Origin: Halichondria panicea
Lineage: Eukaryota > Porifera > Demospongiae > Suberitida > Halichondriidae
NCBI RefSeq assembly: GCF_963675165.1
Contig: NC_087381.1
Span: 4,341,378-4,405,377 of the forward strand
Length of the DNA: 64,000 nt
Direction of reading: 5' to 3'
Both the position numbers and the translations under genes were made by a program. A model generated the notes under the pieces. The model made no database searches. It was not told the DNA's origin and saw nothing but the letters and a program-made list of their open reading frames with translations. Positions 1 through 15,300 of this stretch are shown piece by piece. Positions within the stretch are counted from its first letter, which is position 1, and each line of letters begins with the position of its first letter.

Positions 1-19
1 CTCTCTCTTTCTCATACAG

Positions 20-3000
20 GATGCGCTCATCATCTCCCATACCTCTGTCAACTCTGGTCCCCCACAGGTTGGGGGGATAAAGACACCCAACACTCCTCGT
101 CTGACCGTTTCCAACGTAACCTTTGCAAACTTTGATCTCCCTACGACCTCTTGCCTCAGGGCATGCTCACACTGTAAGGTTCGACAAGGCGGATTTCAGG
201 TATGGTTTGAGGGACTGTCCTTTGTCGGAGGGTCGGCCAATCACAAGACAGCATTCCAATGGGAGTGGGAGGTATGTATTCATCGTACATACCATATAGC
301 GAGTAATTCGTTGGTGCAAATTTTCATACGAACGACCCATTTAAATATTTCGTAATTTTCGTACAGCTTAGTAGTAACGTTGAATCTAGAATAATTTCGT
401 AGTTTTAACTTTTGTATGATGCTCTTCAATACGAAATCTACGAACATTTCCACATGAAAATAACCCTGGTATTCATTATTCATAGCCAGAATACAACGTT
501 GCACATTGTAGGCTTCCCATAACACTTACTCATAATTTCAGACTTTGGACAATAATAGAGTATTATGTCCTTCATTGCAGGTACTATTCAAGGACCTGGA
601 TGGTACCCTGACCGACCTTCCTGGAGGAGGGTGGGTACTCCCAAACAGCCCCCTCAATCCCCCACAGTTCTGCACCCCCTCCCTGCCCGAGTTCAGTGTC
701 GACATGTCTACCATCAATGGTACAGTGTGCAGTGGGGACATCAACTTCCTCAGGATGGCTTGGAACAGAGCTGAGCCTCTGGTATGTATAGTTCATAGAT
801 CTAGAGTATATACATGTGCTCTAATGTCACCTGCATTGATGTTGCACTGTACTAGGGCTACGAGGCCCCCAACGAGCTATTATTTCAAAGTTAACGTTCT
901 TGCCACTTGAATTTTGGTCTTCAACGAATCGCATTAAAAAATACAATTACATACATGTATGTCTCTTGATTCAGAAACCTTTTTTGTGTTCTTGCACTGC
1001 ATACAATGTTTCATTGACTCAGTAAAAAATCCTTTGTCTTGTATTTGGATACTTTTCACTTCCCCTTTTGTGGAAAGGGATTCAAGCAATATTAATGCAG
1101 CATCATAATTATTACGGAGTGTCCATTATTAGATAGTATATTAACTGAGCGACTCTCTATACTCTCATGCAGGCTACTCTTAGGGGGGTAAGTGTGAATG
1201 CAAGCAATCAGTTCGGTAGCAGCATTATTCCTTGGAGGCATTATCGTCTGACCCACCTGGACGGTTACATGTTCACCATGCCTGATGGCTATGATCACAC
1301 TCTAGTCTGGGAGACCCCCCTGGAACACAGGTTGGCATAGAGAAAGACTGATTTCGTAACCTTGTATTGTATGTGATTACAATGTCTGGCTAATGCATAC
1401 TCATAGAAATCAGGTTTGATTAACACTTCCCTCTATAATATTTTACAGAGTTGACCACACATCCTACAAGGCTGGTGTATATGGAATCATACCGAACAGT
1501 CGACTGTGGGTGACCCATCAGTTCATACAGACACCAGACCATGTCAATGTGGGGGATAATCTAGAACCCACCCCCCATGGAGAACTACCACTGGACTCCG
1601 ATCCATTGTTGTGAGTCAAAAGTACAGTTATGCATGCAAGTTGCATCTGCAGCTGTACACAGTGTGACTCTTAATATATTGAATGTATAGAGAATTTTAA
1701 GTATAGGAGCTTGGGGCATGCATGCATTCTTATTCCAGATGATGACACATGACTGTACTTATTATATAAGTGCGTAGGAGGTTTGTAGATTAGTGCCGGC
1801 ATGGTATTCAGCAGCACTAGACAGCTTACAGTTTTATATACTATATGTACATTAATTATAACACCTCAAAGTAATGATACAAAGGGCTTGGAGATTACAT
1901 TTCCCTGTAATTTGAATGGTACCAGTCTCTTACTCACTCCTTGATGCATGCAGTTCTTGGCACCTCGAGAATGAGACCGACCCCAATGCGGTCACCTACC
2001 TGATCACCGGGCAAAACCTCACTGATCAAAACAACGACATCACATTCAACTACCTCTACGAACCCTGCCCAGTCACGGGCTGCCCACCTCCTGCCATCGA
2101 CTATGGACCCTACGAAACATTGTACGTATCTGTAGTTGCAGAACATTAATCCATTTCTAGGTATACTGTACATGCCAGAGTTGAATACTATAGCTCACAC
2201 ACATCCTGCTCCATCTTTCTTACAATTCCACTTTGAACCCTAGGCTACCTAAAAAGTGTGCAATCCGCACATAACACATAATACCCACTTCACATAATTA
2301 TACCCTCACTATCATTATATACCACCCCAGTCAACGAGTGTGGAGCAACCCCGAACACTGGCCCTCTGGCATAGTCCCCCAGGAAGGGGAGGACGTTATC
2401 ATCTCCTCTCGATGGAGGATGCTCCTTGATGTGACTCCGCCCACACTCCACCGAGTGTACATACTAGGAGAGCTTATCTTTGAGGATGCAAGAGACTACA
2501 ATTTTACAGCAGATCTGGTGGGTTGGTGTTTCGGCTATTATTATAGCAGACAGTTTTTACTAAGACATCAGCCAATGCCGTAGTGCACAGTGTAAAAATA
2601 AACTGATTATGGTGATGGCAATACAGATTTACATTGCGCTGCACTTTAGCTACATAGTGTATTTGTGACCTTTTTACCACTCTGTAGATCCTGATCCAAG
2701 GTGAGATGGCTAGGGTCTTCATAGGTACCGAGGAACAGCCGTTCACTCATCGTGTGGTGATCACTCTGAACGGACTCAGGAATGACGTCCCACTACGTCT
2801 ATCAAGGAGACTGCAGTTTGGATCAAAGGGGATTGGAGTGTTCGGAAATGTGAGCAGAAAATGTGTTGCATGGGTTTAAACTTTTATTTTGGTGCATGTT
2901 TAGAATAATACTTTATTTGTAATTATACTATCGTTATTTTCAATAGTTTATAAATGTGGTAATACTTGCTTCTGTACACACAGTTGCCTAATACATACTT

Positions 3001-6000
3001 TTTTCGTTTCTCTTTACAGTTCACAATTCATGGTGTTTCCAAGACAACCTGGACTCGTCTCAGTGCTAACACCCCAGCTGGTAGTGGCACTCTACAACTG
3101 CAGGGGAATGCCTACCCCAATTGGGGGGTTGGTGATGAAATTGTCATCGCCCCCTCGAGTTGGGAGCCGACTGAGTCGGAGATAAGGACCATCTCCAGTT
3201 ACGATAGATCCACAGGTATGAGAAAAGTGTGTACACACCTATATACATGTATATTATAGTATCTTGTGATACCGTAAATTAATGCTATGACTGACTTTCT
3301 TTTGAACTCCATAGCTAATTTTAAGCATTATAATTATTATAAGCGTATACCTTTTAAGTGTATATAATTGAACAATTATGCAGTGGCTTGAAGGGCCATA
3401 GCATGAGTAGTTTTTGACTGCAACCGATCAATATGGCTGTGTGTATCAAACTATCATGATCACATGCGTTCACCCACTACACAGGTACTGTCACACTAAG
3501 CGAGCCACTTGAATATGACCACCTGTTACAACCATTCTTGGAGCAGTCAGACATAAACGCTGCTGATCCCCCTCTAGTGGCCACTCCGTGGTGGGGGGAT
3601 GGAGGAATGATGGCCCCTGAAGTGGGGCTGCTCTCTCACAACATTGTCATTCAAGGTGAGGTCTATCAAACTGAGACAACTATACATTTCCTGTGCCCAT
3701 GTATTTCATAGAATTTCGCTTTGTATCAAAAAACTTGGCTCTCTTATCGCCATGCATGAATGTTTCTCCGTTTGCAGGAGGAGAGGACCCAAGTGAGCCT
3801 TTGGAGCAGAACCACTACGGCTGCAGGATACTAGTGGGAGAGTACTTCAGTGGACGGTTTGTGTATAATGGCAGACTCAAAATCGACTCAGTTGAGATAC
3901 GCAATTGTGGCCAGGGTGGCTACTTTTCACCCAGAGATCCTCGCTATTCTATAGCATTTGCAAATAGTTTTGAGACTTCTGCAGGAAGTTATATCAGGAG
4001 GTGCTCCATTCATCATGGCTACAATACTGCTATCGGAGTTCACTCATCATATGGAATCGAAATCTCACAGAATGTGATATGGAGGACTGTGGATTCTGGA
4101 ATTAAAGTTGGCGGTCGTGATAATGTGGTCATGGATAACCTTGCAATGTTGACATCCACCATTCAACCCAATAGGTGAGAGTACGTACGTTGCATATTCC
4201 AGGTACACCAGTATATACGTAATAATTATGATACCTCATGATGCCCTCTCTTGGTAGCCTCCAGCTTAGTACCCGATTGATTTATGATTGTTTGAATAGT
4301 CTATAGACTATACACTATTTATGGGGTGCCATTTGTGTCAAAATTAATATAAATTGCACGTACATCATAAATGAATACATATATATATAAATGCAGGTGG
4401 TGCATATGATATGCAGATGCCCCATATGTAAATGCAGCATGTGCATATAGCAAATGCAGCACATACATTTGTATATGTACCTGATATATATAAATGCAGC
4501 AGTCCCATATAATAATTATATGCAGCAGTCCCATATAATAAGTGCAGCAGTCCCATATAATATATGCAGCAGTCGCATATAATAAATGCAGCAGCGTCAT
4601 ATAATAAATGCAGCAGTCCCATATAATAAATGCAGCAGTCCCATATAATAAATGCAGCAGCATCATATAATATATGCGGCAGCCTCATATAATAAATGCA
4701 GCAGTCGCATATAATAAATGCAGCAGTCCCATATAATAAATGCAGCAGTCGCATATAATTATAGCAAAGATTGGGTAATGATCGTCCATTATTTTTGTTA
4801 AAAAGGATCGATGCCAAAGTCCAAGTCTAAAATTAATGGCTGCATCAGGAGAGCCTTGCAGCAGAGCTCTCTTCTCACTCTTGCAGCTACCAATAGCTAT
4901 ATAGCGTTCTATAGTGCAGAGCTATATATAGCTACTATAAGTATAGAGTAGCAACATGCACTCACCATGGGCAAGTTTTTCTACGCACTCTTCTTAAAAG
5001 GCTGCAATGGCATTGCAAGTAAGCAACACTTAGCATAACTCGAGAACGAAGCATTATAATTATATACACTCCAGAAAACATGACTAGAAGGCCTATAGAA
5101 ACTCTTACTTGCACTTCATTGATCCTTGAGCAGCTAGTCTACACACAAGACACATAAACACACTACTGTATACCCATGCGCATGCGCACCAAGGCATAAT
5201 TATTATATGCGGCTGCTGTATTTATTATATGCGACTGCTGCATTTATTATATGCGACTGCTGCATTTATTATATGACGCTGCTACATATAATTATTATAA
5301 TTATGACTACATATATTATATGCGACTGCTGCATTTATTATATGACGCTGCTACATATATTATATGGAACTGCTGCATATATTATATGGGACTGCTGCAT
5401 ATATTATATGACGCTGCTACATATATTATATGACGCTGCTACATATATTATATGTGACTGCTGCATTTATTATATGGGACTGCTGCATATATTATATGGG
5501 ACTGCTGCATTTATATATATCAGGTACATATACAAATGTATGTGCTGCATTTGTATATGCAACCACTTCATTTGCTATATGCACATGCTGCATATCATAT
5601 GCACCACCTGCATTTATATATGTATTCATTTATGATGTACGTGCAATTTGTATTAATTTTGACACAAATGGCACCCCATACTATATACAATGTATTCTAC
5701 TATTGAGTTTAACATTGTGCATTGCCTGTCATCATCACTCCTCGGTACCAATAATACTTACATATTTACGCACACAGCCCACCAGATAACCATTCTGTTG
5801 ACTTCCCTGCTACCTTTGACGTGGACGGTAGTAACGTAGTTCGTGGCAATGCAGCAGCTGGCTCCAACAGGATTGCATTCCGATACGCAGGGGAACCTTG
5901 CCTCGAGGACAACACTGCACCGACCTATGAGCAGGTATATAATTATTTTGTGTAGCAACTTAAGAAAAATAATTTGTAGATTGTTTGCCTCTCGCTTGAT

Positions 6001-6266
6001 ATCGATAAAAGTGTATGCTACATGTAACTTAGACGCATTAAATGTGTAGCCACAAACTAAAACTTCTGATGTGTCATTAAAATTGTGTACATAATTATTA
6101 GGCAGTTTGTGGTATACTGCAGTAGCTTTCTCGCTTAAATCTGTAGTTATGTGCACTTAGATACTAGTTGATAAGATCTACATGGGAAGTACATGGCCAT
6201 GGGAAGTACATGCATGGGAAAAGTGCCTCAGAGCAGGTATACTATGGGACTTAGCAATTTACTATG

Positions 6267-6338
<72 letters not shown>

Positions 6339-9300
6339 GACTTAGCAATTTACTTAGTATACCTAGTATTCCGTAATTGTATTATAGTCAAGCTTCGAGG
6401 GCAAGGTTTGCGCATCTAGTATCTAAATGAGTAGACACTGTTTTATCGGTATTCATTTAGAAGCCCTCAGCCACTTTAGTACCCTCGCTATACACTCAGG
6501 ATACTAAATCAGTGCCTTTGGGCTTCTATATCCCATAGACCCCTCCAAAACATATGTAGATGACTTTGCTCCTCCTCATAGGCCATGTTCTGGGACAACA
6601 CTGCACATAGTGGCCTGATAGGACTTGTAGTGCTTGGCTTACCAAGGGACTGTACTGCCATTGGTGGATTTACTGCCACGCTTCAGTGGAACTATGGCGT
6701 ATTCTCATCTACTGCATCGTCATTGGTCGCCACTCACCTCAAGATAGGGGTCGGCAAAGTGGGCGTGAACTTGAATGTGTTTGGACCAAATCCTGTGGCT
6801 CATCTGCGCGGGAACAAGTTCATCTCCATCAGTGGTGAGTTACAGTGTATGTGCATCATCCACCAAAAATTAATGTATGTAGTTCAGTACTATATGAAGT
6901 GCTGCACTTGAGCATGCACACCGGCCGGGGCATAATTAACAACAAGGTATGCTCGTGTGACGTGTTTGTGTGTGTGTGTGTGGATGTAGGCTTTTAGCCA
7001 ATTTTCTTGGATTTTGACTCAGATTTTGCAAACTAAGTAGTCTCCAGTTACGGCTAGTTTGCTTAAAAGCCCTCTTCAGACTTGGCAAAATCAGCAACTT
7101 AGTAGGTATCTCTAGATCTGCAGTAGAGCGCAGCAGTTTCCGGAGTGATTAAAAAGCTGAAAAGTTCCAATAATGAGCTGACATTGCATCATTATTACAT
7201 CAATGTTGCGTGTGCCTGTCTACCACGTGTTGAAAATTTAGTATGGACCTAACTTTTAGCATCCTTTTTAGCAACAATCATTTATATCACCGAGGCATCC
7301 GCACCTGTAGTGCTAAATGTCAGGGGCGGATCTAGGGGTGGGGTTGCAACCTACCAAACACTCTGCGACCATATTCAATGATGTAGTGGCGTAGGAAGCA
7401 TGCACTCCCTTACCTCAAGCTACCTTACTTTACCGGGTGCCAGGCCATGCAGCTACGGTTGCCATAAACAGCTACACTAAGATTTTTGTTAGCAAATTTT
7501 CTGTGCTGTATTTGTGTCATGTATAATTAAATGGGCCTTGTTCCACAACCCTACCATTGTTAATTTCCTGGACCCGGCCCTAAAATAATGTACCCTTTCA
7601 TATATATCTCATTTGCACTTTGATGTACATGTTTAATTATCACATCGGCACTTCTAAGAGTCTCTTCTGTACTTATAGAGTCTTGCACATAATACAATCT
7701 ACTTGGTACACACAGTACATGTCAGTTCTTTTTGTGGGTCATAGGGTCCACATGGTAGGCCAGTACAGGTAGCCTCCACATGATAGAACAGTGCACCATC
7801 GGTGCTTACTGCGCTCCCTGGTACTCTGTCAGGGGATTGGTCGACACATTCGAACATGGTGCGATAGTGGGTGCTAGTATGATAAGCTGACATCAGATAT
7901 CCATTGTATTCAAGGGTCCAAGTTGTTGGGCACTCCATTCGAGCTGGTAGCATTAGTGATGATACTCTCGTGGAAACATAGCAAACGGCACAAGGGACAT
8001 TGTGATCTTGAGCAGATGAAGATATAGGCCCACCACTGTGGAGTTGATATTCCGTTCCATAGAGAGGGCTCGAGCCTTGCACACCAGCTAGATAGTTGCC
8101 ATATTGAGGGTTATGTGGCATACACAAATAGTTTGCTCCACCCCCAGTATTTGAAAACCAACTTCCAGCCGCCATTCCATGATATAACAGCGCTGTCCCG
8201 GGCACAGAAGGACAAGATTTCTTCCCCCATCTTATGTAAGTAACCCCTCCGCTGGCTGGGCCAGGGAATCCTTGTTCCCCCTTGGTTCCTCTTGAACCTT
8301 TCTCCCCCTCCCTCCCGTCCCCGCCGTCTATACCTGGAGCTCCTGGCGTGCCCTGAGGGCCGTCTCTACCATCTCTACCACGGAGTATTTGTATGTAGGG
8401 GATGTTGGGAGACACCTCTGTGTTGTTGGACTTGACTGTTCCAACAGGGGAACCTGCATTGATCAACACATAATTAAGTTGGCAATGTAATTACAACTTA
8501 TTGCACGCCTGTCCTTACCTTGGATAATAGTGAAGCACTCTGAGAGTATGTAGAAACATACTATTTTTACTGCTGCTGTTTTCATTCTGATAAGTTATTC
8601 TGCATTGTGGATGTGCTACTTGAAACGTTGGCTTATTTATACTAATCTCTTGTTGACAACTGATCTCGGGTTGATGTGAACCTAATTAATTAAACACACA
8701 TGACTTGTTGTAGACAATCCTAGTGCCGAATATCTTATCTCCTGTACTACAATAACAATGCCAGGGTCGATCAAAAGTCCCCTTGACTAGTTTACTGGCA
8801 GCAAGCATTCGTATGACGCACACTATATACTCTCTTGTTGACAACAGGTTTATAGTTGTAGGGTTAGGGTTCATACGTAAATGCAATTCCCTAAAACTAC
8901 TATTCCACACGCAGACAATGCTATAGGGTTAATTAAAGGCCTGGACTAGTATGACTATTTCAATGACAATAATCAGTAATGTACACTGTACTTGTTGACG
9001 CCTCCAAACAGATCAATTTAGTATCACATTAGTCTGTGTTGGTGGTCATAATTATGTCACCGGGTTTTCACATTGCATGGTACATATCACACAAATAAGA
9101 GTCAATTTTGTTTCTTATACATGGTTTGCTCATTCTACTTACTGCACACAGACATGTCAGTTTTTTTGTGGGTCATCATAGTGTCTCTACATAATTTATG
9201 ATAGAATAGTACATCATTTGTATCGTACATGAGTTGATACTGGTTATTACCAAGGTGTGGCACATCAGAGTATATTCAAAAGTCCACAAGACAAGCCTCA

Positions 9301-12300
9301 CGTGAAGAAGTGTGAACTTATTGCGTCTAGATACCTAGTACCACAGTCAGGCACTCTAACGGTGTTGCTATGACGACAAAATCCACATCTACAAGTGTCC
9401 TGAAAAGAAGGCTAAATTACGGTGGCCCTGAGTTGAATGCCAACTAAAGTAGTCGTGCGTAGCCAAGTTATCACACCCGTCATCCTTGTTAACACATACA
9501 TGCATGACTGGCCATTTTTTTAATAGAGCGATGTTCAACTATTATTAGCCTGCATGTGTAGTTTATTACCAGGGTAATTGATTATAATAGTACCCTCTAA
9601 TAATTGCGGTAAATTTCACTCACTAGATTCTCTGCTGGTGGGCTCCCTTCCCGGGGAGACGTGTGTCACGAGAGCACCCTCCTTCATACCACCGTCCGTA
9701 TCATTCCACCCCGGCAACCTACAAATGGGAGTGATGATGTCGTCACTTAACCAGAAGAGGAGTAAGATGGACGGTACAGGGCCATGGCATCTCAGTGAGT
9801 TACTGTACATTGTTTTGTATTGACCATGACCATAAGGGGCAATGCTTCAAAATAAAGTTAAGATCTTGCACAAGTATCCCTTATATAGATTTCACTGTAT
9901 AAGTATGTTAGTAACCATGTATATATGCTCTACTAATTTTATACTCCACCCATACAGTGAAAGGTTACCCAGCCATCGACGGTGTGGTGCACATGGACCG
10001 AGTCTCGTTTGCACGCTTCACTGACTCGATTTGTGACTACAATACTGTTGCCATTGCCAATAACCCTTTGAGTGCTGATGCAGTGCATCCCATCTACATG
10101 ACTGGTACCAACAAGTTGAATGTTGGTATGAACAATCTGGCATTCTTCTATGAGCCGGATCCAGAGTGGATAGTACAAGAGGTATAGTCAATACTTATAC
10201 CCTTTGTAGTACTTATGTTTTATTCGTCACCCCTGGCTCTGTTTTTCGCCTCAAATTGATATACACAAAATTATGTCAGATTTCGTTTATCTCTATAATA
10301 ACAGTATTTTACAAAGCTCAATATTAATTTGTCAAAGCACAATCCACTAGTTACATCTAAATAACTGCTAAGTAGATACAATTATTGAAATAATGATGCT
10401 GTCTTATACCACTCTCTAGGACTGTGTTGATATGGACTGTGACGGTCCCAAGCACGCCCTGATTCGTGACAATGACGGGAGATTTGTGGGAACCTATCCC
10501 ACTCTCGGTTCAATCATACCATTTGCTGAACTAAGGTGAGGTGCACTTACTGTATCTATTTTGTCATCCTATGTTTGACTGAATTGCTGAGTGCATTGCA
10601 GTTTCTAGTCTCGATCAGCTTAATTAAGCTCTTTCATGCACGCATCATCTTGCTTGAATAAATCTATTTGCGTTGAGTTCAGCCCCAGAGTTCTATGGTC
10701 AATTATGCATGGTTACTTTACGTGGTTGACAGGTACGTCAGGGACTTCTACATAAAACTTGAATTGAATTGGTTGAAGCTTATCAGCTCTAAAGCATAAT
10801 TATAGGTAGAAGCGCTTATAAGAAGGTATGAGTTCAGTGATTGAACTATATGCATGTCTGTTGCATGTGGTCACCATCCCAGACTACGGTCACATTCACG
10901 GGAGCAAAGCATGCAACCTGTGTTAGCAGTAAGGCCACCTCAGCCAATGTTGGTGTGCCAAAGGAGCTAGGCCCGGGTGACCTATATAATACATTAACAT
11001 GTTTCACAGCTGAAGAACCAGTTATCAGTGTAATTATGTGCACACATGGCCAAAAGCACGTAGTACCAAATGACTACCTCTCTCTGTCCTTCCCTGTGCA
11101 GGTTTGCTAACTACAGTCATCGTGTGCCAGTGACCTGGTTGGCCCAGGAGGGGGAGAATGGAGCATTGGCTCTGCCCACTGATGTTGTACAGCACAGGGG
11201 AATAGCCAGGGGGGATACAGGGTGAATAAGCTGTGCATGCATGTGGCGTTGCTAAAATATGTTTCATAGATGTATGTAATCGTTAAACTGAAATGTGAGC
11301 CAGTTTATACTACTGTATGTTGCTATTGATGCTATACCCTGGAAATTAGGAATTAATGTAGTGGCTTTTGAGTTACTATACACCCCACACACATACAGTA
11401 ATCTTGACAGCAATGCCGGTGGATGTGAGTGGGTGGAGTCTTGGCAGGGCTACCGCTGTAAGAATATGACCCATCACATGTTAGTCATTGAGAGCCTTGA
11501 TGAGGATACGGAGACGAGACGTCTGTCTCCTCTGGCACTCAACGGGGGGAACACTGGAGCAGGGCATTACACTGACCTGATCAATGGACCCATGGATCAC
11601 GGTGAGGGGTGTGTGCGTGTAGTTTGAAGCGTTTTTATATATAGCATCTGTAACAGTATACTGCTAGTTGTACATTGACTCGTTATTATACTATAGCAAG
11701 TGCATTTTCTCAAACTTGACCCAACATCTATTCGGTAGCTTCAACGTTATAGCATGTCATGAGAATCCATGCATATCGATGTCTTTTTACTTTGAGTGCA
11801 ATATACTGTTCCAGGATGGTGTGTGTACTACACTTGCTTGAAGAGATTGTCGACATTCTTCACCATTGTCGCCGTGGGAACAGATTACTGTGTGTGGATG
11901 ACAGGGTCACCTCCCACACAATTGAGATTCCATCTCCTCAACGCTGGGCCGGATGATTCCATTCGAATGTGCATCTTCTTTAAGGATACTAGGAGGAAAG
12001 ATGTTTACAAGGTATACATAATTATCTTTATACGAGTAGTCTACTGATTCTCTGTAATTCACAACCCCTACTCAATAATGCCATCTATTAACAATTATTT
12101 CAGTCTTTCGTTGGCGAGTTAGTTCGAACCAAAAATTAATGTTGAGCTTTGTACATACGTATACAAGTTTTCAACTTTGTCAAAATCTCTTCCGTTTTCC
12201 AGAACAACATTTTCATTGAGCCTGAGAATGTGGAATACCTGGAAGAAGGCGGAGTCTTGCAGACGGACGGGTCATACAAGCCTAACAGGGATCGGTTCGG

Positions 12301-15300
12301 AGGGGCCAACTATTTTGAGAGGGAGTCGCAGATACTATACATGGTGCATGGGGGGTCGTGTTATTACAGGCATTAATTAAGATGCGCTCATCTTGAACAC
12401 AAAGTGCATGAATGGAAGCTCGTAATTATTTACTGAACACTTTCGATCAACTAAGTATTTTCAAAGATGCATGATTGACACTGCGGTGAAATGTTACGAG
12501 CTGTTTGACCTCTTGAGTAATATAATTATTGCATTAACGAAATCGTATTAGCTATAAGATGTCATTAATTAGCCCACAATTAATGCTCCACAGATTGTTC
12601 GTGGCAGTGACCCCGTTGAGATCCGGACGCCCCCTGTGGTGCAAGTGTCGCTCTCTCTTGCTGTCAGTCTTGACGATTTCTTCAATGTGGGGGAGCTCAT
12701 TAGGAACCTGGCATTTGTCCTCAAGATTGACCCAAACAAAATCAGAGTAGTCAAGTAAGTCTTACACAAGTCATAATTATAATCAGGCAAAGATTTCAAC
12801 TGTTTCGGGATGAAGGTTCAGACCCTTCTGTCCCTTTTTTATTGATAGCTACATTTTTATTTGCGTAAATCAAACATGTACGTTCCTTCCCTACAGGATT
12901 GTCTCCGAGAGCAGTGGTGCCCCTCGTAGTAGGCGGAGCTTATTGGCAGTGAATGAGTTCAACCAAACCACAATCACACTTGAGTTCGGAAATCCCCCTG
13001 CCGCCAATATTACTAGTACACCTCCTCCCACCATTGCCATGGAAATAATGATGGCCGGAGAGATGAACGACAGTGTGGATCTTGATGTACGTACCTACGT
13101 GCAATAAGTATATAAAACTGTGATACACTTAAAAGCTATATTCCCATCAATCTAGAGAGCTTACAACAGCAAGCCGGGAATCAGAATTGTATACTCAATT
13201 TCCAAATCATAATTACCCTATGCGTATAATTCTAGTTGTGGACGTGTTAAATTCTTATGACCAAAGGCCTTCTATTTCGAGTAAACCACTAAAAATATCG
13301 AAATCCATCCACAGGACCACACGACTGAAGATACTCCCCTGATTGGCACCAACCCGTTCAACGATGACCCCCCTGACTCAGTGGAGTCGTTCGCCGACAG
13401 CTTTAACGTCAGCGTAGTGGATTATGTAGAGGAAGTGGAGCTTTACGAGGAGGTGCTGGAAGAGGTAATGGAGATCAACGAGATTGCTGGGAGAGTCGTA
13501 GATCTGGTGAGTATACAGTTTCATCGGTACAATTTAAGCTGTCCTTTTGTTAGCAAATACGTATGTGTGTTGATCAATAACCTTGAACTGTCCAAAATCT
13601 AGAGTGAGGCTTCTATCTAGTAGAGTCCGTGTATCTAGCTAGGGACTCAGGGTGCTCAAGCATCATCTTAACAATTAATTAAGTATCTGATTACTGAGCA
13701 TCATAATTATATTATATATAGCTATAGATTGAAAGAAGCTTTTGCATGTCTATATGATTGAGCTATATAGACCACATTTACTACATCTACTGCATTTCCT
13801 AGAAATGCCACTGCACATCAATATAATTACTACCGAACTAGACAAGTAGATATGTACTCAGTTCCGCTAACAAGAATAATACTGTACCATTCCTGTTAGT
13901 GGATCGAATTTGTAGTTTGCAGGATTATATAATTATTGTGTTTAAAACTGTTTTAAAAAACTGCAGGTTCTAACTGGAGGCATAGTGAATGTCACCAATG
14001 CAACAGTGACTGGACTCTCGGTTGTACCAGCCACACCCCCTCCTTCTCCAATACCCCCTGTCATACCTCCAGTGTACGAGAATGCCACCACTGACAAGGG
14101 AGATCCTGTAATCATCCCAGTGGAGGAGATAATTGAATCTCCCACGGTGGCAACTGGATCAGGGGAGAGCAGTACCGATACCACGGTAACAATTGACTTC
14201 GTCATCCCCACGGAGATGAGAGTCACTTTGGAACCTCGGGAAGGGGTACGTCTATAAGATGCAGTCATTCAGCCATTCTGTTTCAAATCAAGTTATAGAA
14301 TTCTGCTTACCTAAAAATGGCCCATTAGGAATCCTGCCATTCAATTCCTGGCACTTCCAATTATAAGAAAGCAACTTCTTATCCACTTTATAGTATAAAA
14401 TAGCGTAGCGTGCTTCAATTCATAATAGCTATATATAATTAAGTCACTTGATTTCAGTAGATTAAACATCATTCTTTGTACGTGTACATTGTAACTGATA
14501 TCACTTTCATTTAATATCATTTTCTGCCCTCAGACGAGCCACCTTGTTCACGTAACAGTTACAGTGTTTGATGACCAGGGTAGACCTGTGGAGAACCTGG
14601 GTCTGGCCAACGTCAATCCATGGACCTGTCAGGCCACTCTACTGCATCCTCTAGGAGACAAGGCATCGGAGTAAGTCACAGTGTACTCTAAATAAAAGGG
14701 TCAGTTTCGGTAATAGCCGTGGTGTTTTGGCATTCGCAAAGGGGGCTCCATTGAACGAAGAGAAGCAATCAATGATTGCATGTGTCTTAGAATGCCCTCC
14801 AGTTTTGTAAAAGAAAACGTACCACCATAGCGATTGTGCCTCTACTAACTTGTAAATGCATGTAATCTAGGTTGCAAAGCAAACCATGTAAAAGGCTTAC
14901 CTTTGTACCACCTCCTCTTCAAATTAAGCTAACTCTCTCCCTACATGCAGTGTCCCCTTGCTTGGTGGAGTGACTCGTGTACAGTTTGTCAGAGGTGTAG
15001 CCGAATTCACACGTCTACGAGTGGACAGACCGGGACAAGGCCTCACACTCTCATTCCAAACAGTCCCGTCCAGATTCCAAGCCACCACGTCAGTCTCATT
15101 CCAGATCATAAATCCATTCCAAAACACAAGCCGAGAGAAGATAGGATTTACACTAGAGGGAGACACCTCTGCTCTACCAAGAGGGGAAGAGTTAAATGTC
15201 GCTGTGTTGAATGGACTCAGCCTGGCCATGGATGTAGACATTTCTAGGATTGAAAACATTACTGTTGAGGTGAGATCTATACTATTATATCGTGTATGTA

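Larger units (their letters stand above)
3485..6834 (+). other. Parallel beta-helix (PbH1) region of the PKHD1L1-like gene
   Basis: Exons 3485-3655, 3778-4174, 5778-5934 and 6582-6834 encode a right-handed beta-helix region. Short turns repeat: KIDSVEIRNCGQGGY, YIRRCSIHHGYNTAIGV, IEISQNVIWRTVDSGIKV, NVVMDNLA, MFWDNTAHSGLIGLVV. This layout directly follows G8 in fibrocystin family members. The intron at 4175-5777 carries a foldback element. Confidence 0.75.

Noticed and set aside
4313-4770. Possible CRISPR-like array of 20-21 bp repeats
   Set aside because: The units are directly contiguous without spacers, sit in a eukaryotic intron and are mirrored in the opposite arm.
4319-5635. Several 60-150 codon open frames with repeated LLHLLYGTAAF-like peptide
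   Set aside because: They are translations of the 20-21 bp minisatellite in both arms of the foldback element, in several frames and on both strands.
6182-6376. Open frame containing a Thr-His run
   Set aside because: It is the translated (CA)n microsatellite.
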